13,974 bases of DNA, taken from assembly GCA_964484185.1 (NCBI GenBank), contig CAZAEQ010000070.1, positions 1-13,974 of the forward strand. The letters run 5' to 3'. Both the position numbers and the translations under genes were made by a program. The stretch comes from F1-120-MAGs238 sp964484185 (GTDB lineage Bacteria > Planctomycetota > Phycisphaerae > Phycisphaerales > UBA1924). The notes under the pieces are model-generated. The model saw only the letters and a program-made list of their open reading frames with translations. It did not search any database and had not been told where the DNA came from. Shown one piece after another: positions 12,840 through 13,974 of this stretch; the stretch's first letter is position 1, and each line of letters starts with the position of its first letter.

Positions 12840-12903
12840 GTCCAGTGTGTCGCTCTGGACAATACAGGCATTAGGCACTGGGCACTAGGCATTAGGCATT
12901 AGG
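12840..12903 (+). repeat. Composite intergenic element, copy C: hairpin plus CTAGGCA heptamers
   Basis: The hairpin at 12840-12860 has a 6-bp perfect stem, GTCCAG with CTGGAC, around the 9-nt loop TGTGTCGCT. After 3 nt come heptamers at 12864-12903: ACAGGCA, TTAGGCA, CTGGGCA, CTAGGCA, TTAGGCA and a partial TTAGG. The element fills the gap between the convergent dacB and UbiD-family genes and matches the element at 2373-2429. The hairpin lacks a T-run, so terminator function is not supported. Confidence 0.87.
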
Positions 12904-12916
12904 AAATCAAAGACAT

Positions 12917-13972
12917 TCAATCGAGCAGGTGTTTTGCTTTGGATTGAGTCGCCTCATCCATTGCGATGATTGGTGGCCAGGCTCGGACTGGTTGGCCGTT
13001 GCGGGCTTCTGCAGGAACTTTTGATGTTGCATCGAATGCGCGACGGATGATGTGGCCGGCATCGACTCGTTGTTCGATGCTGTCTCTGCTGGCATCGCAA
13101 TTGGCGCAGAAGTGGAACATGACTTGATCGAAGTTGGAAGCGTCGACTCCCTCCCCCACTGCGATGATGAAGCGCGGGAACTGGTGGCCGTGGCACTGAG
13201 CAAGAGCTTCTTTTAGAATACGAATGCCATCACCGGGCGCTTCTTTGGTGATGGTCAGAAACGCCCAGCCCGTGCCGCAGGATTGGGGAATTGCTGCGGC
13301 TGAAACGCCGCTGATTCGGGCAAGCTGTGATTCCAGACTTGCAAGGTCAAGCGGTGACAATGGCGGCGGCGCCGATTCATCGATTGGAATTCCCGCGACC
13401 TCTTCACCTGGAATTGGGCGCGTTGCATCGAATCCCATTTTCATTCCTGCGCCCAGACGCGGAGCGGCGTGATCGAGAATGTCGAGCGGACCGTTGACGG
13501 TTTCGATGCCGCGGCCAGGGTGACAGTTTTTGGCGACCGCGCTGAGAACGGCGGCGGTGTCGTGAACATCGACATCGCTGTCTACGACAAAGATGTTCTT
13601 GGTCCAGGCCATCTGCCCCGCGCCCCAGATTGAGTGCATGACGCGGCGGGCTTGCAGCGGGTACGCCTTTTTGATCTTGATAAACGCAGCGTTGTGGAAA
13701 GCACCGAACATGGGGAGGTCGTAGTCTTCGATGTCGTGCACAAGCGTCTTGAGCAGTGGCAGGAAGAGTCGCTCGGTTGCTTTGCCGAGGTAGTAGTCTT
13801 CCTGCGGCGGGAGGCCGACGATGGTGGTTGGATAGACAGCTTCGCGGCGATGCGTGATGGCAGAGACTTCGAGCAGCGGGTAGCGATCGGGCATGGAGTA
13901 GAAACCAGTGTGATCGCCGAAGGGACCTTCGAAGACTGCGCCCGGACCAAGCGGCTCGCCGGTGCGAGGATC
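12917..13972 (-). CDS. mqnL: UbiD-family decarboxylase, probable menaquinone (futalosine pathway) decarboxylase, N-terminus beyond window
   Basis: The reading frame runs from the window edge to the TGA at 12919-12917, giving 351 residues of a protein usually near 480-600. UbiD enzymes use prenylated FMN and a divalent metal to decarboxylate aromatic acids. The family block EGPFGDHTGFYS is encoded at 13930-13895. The following segments (GKATERLFLPLLK, DYDLPMFGAFHNAAFIKI, RRVMHSIWGAGQM, VVDSDVDVHD, NGPLDILDHAAPRLG, KMGFDATRP) match my memory of the SCO4490/MqnL branch, which removes a carboxyl group from 1,4-dihydroxy-6-naphthoate-type intermediates; a UbiX-like prenyltransferase would supply the cofactor. 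The distal part (about residues 195-351) is more variable. An in-frame ATG at 13894 is internal, because the UbiD motif lies upstream of it. The call to family is firm; the call to MqnL is from motif recall, with other aromatic-acid decarboxylases as alternatives. Confidence 0.85.
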   Translation of the reverse strand, partial: DPRTGEPLGPGAVFEGPFGDHTGFYSMPDRYPLLEVSAITHRREAVYPTTIVGLPPQEDYYLGKATERLFLPLLKTLVHDIEDYDLPMFGAFHNAAFIKIKKAYPLQARRVMHSIWGAGQMAWTKNIFVVDSDVDVHDTAAVLSAVAKNCHPGRGIETVNGPLDILDHAAPRLGAGMKMGFDATRPIPGEEVAGIPIDESAPPPLSPLDLASLESQLARISGVSAAAIPQSCGTGWAFLTITKEAPGDGIRILKEALAQCHGHQFPRFIIAVGEGVDASNFDQVMFHFCANCDASRDSIEQRVDAGHIIRRAFDATSKVPAEARNGQPVRAWPPIIAMDEATQSKAKHLLD

Positions 13973-13974
13973 GA

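Noticed and set aside
12840..12860. Bidirectional terminator between convergent genes
   Set aside because: The hairpin has no T-run on either strand, and the same hairpin appears after a separate, complete terminator at 2326-2362, so it is better explained as part of the repeat element.

Overview
The window looks like chromosomal DNA from a planctomycete, most likely class Phycisphaerae. Three things point there: two secreted proteins ending in a tandem EF-hand, dockerin-like tail that closes in Gly-Cys; two small membrane proteins with a C-terminal CxxC...CPECG zinc ribbon; and an HU protein with a Lys/Ala-rich N-terminal tail. The assignment is inferred from protein style, as no rRNA or other marker is present.

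Layout: (1) 3-899, minus, a 2-hydroxyacid dehydrogenase cut by the window edge, divergent from (2) 981-1766, plus, a small cytoplasmic endonuclease/exonuclease/phosphatase (EEP) protein. (3) 1886-2269, an HU-family protein with its own promoter and a strong intrinsic terminator. (4) 2449-3354, pseudouridine-5'-phosphate glycosidase (psuG). (5) 3618-5933, a 771-residue secreted protein of unknown function with a dockerin-like tail, followed by a 7.7-copy heptamer repeat and a terminator. (6) 6115-7743, a secreted EEP nuclease with an FN3-like domain and the same tail. (7) 7884-8956, two translationally coupled membrane zinc-ribbon proteins. (8) 9022-9868, an HUH (Y1) transposase gene of the REP-associated type with three copies of a 37-39 bp hairpin-bearing repeat around it. 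(9) 9935-10396, minus, a stand-alone response-regulator receiver protein. (10) 10397-10785, a 389 bp gap with two oppositely oriented octamer-repeat clusters. (11) 10786-11250, an unrecognised cytoplasmic protein. (12) 11320-12831, a PBP4-type D-Ala-D-Ala carboxypeptidase, convergent with (13) a UbiD-family decarboxylase, best match MqnL of the futalosine menaquinone route, cut by the right edge.

The genes do not form one pathway; this is mostly a run of single-gene units. The parts that stand out are non-coding. A composite intergenic element occurs twice: a 21-nt hairpin with a conserved loop and a covarying stem base pair, then 3 nt, then degenerate CTAGGCA heptamers. A third site has the pure heptamer array. 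There is also a compact REP/RAYT unit with 31/38-matching inverted ends and an inverted pair of octamer clusters. The secreted, dockerin-tailed nuclease and its larger neighbour are the most interesting proteins.
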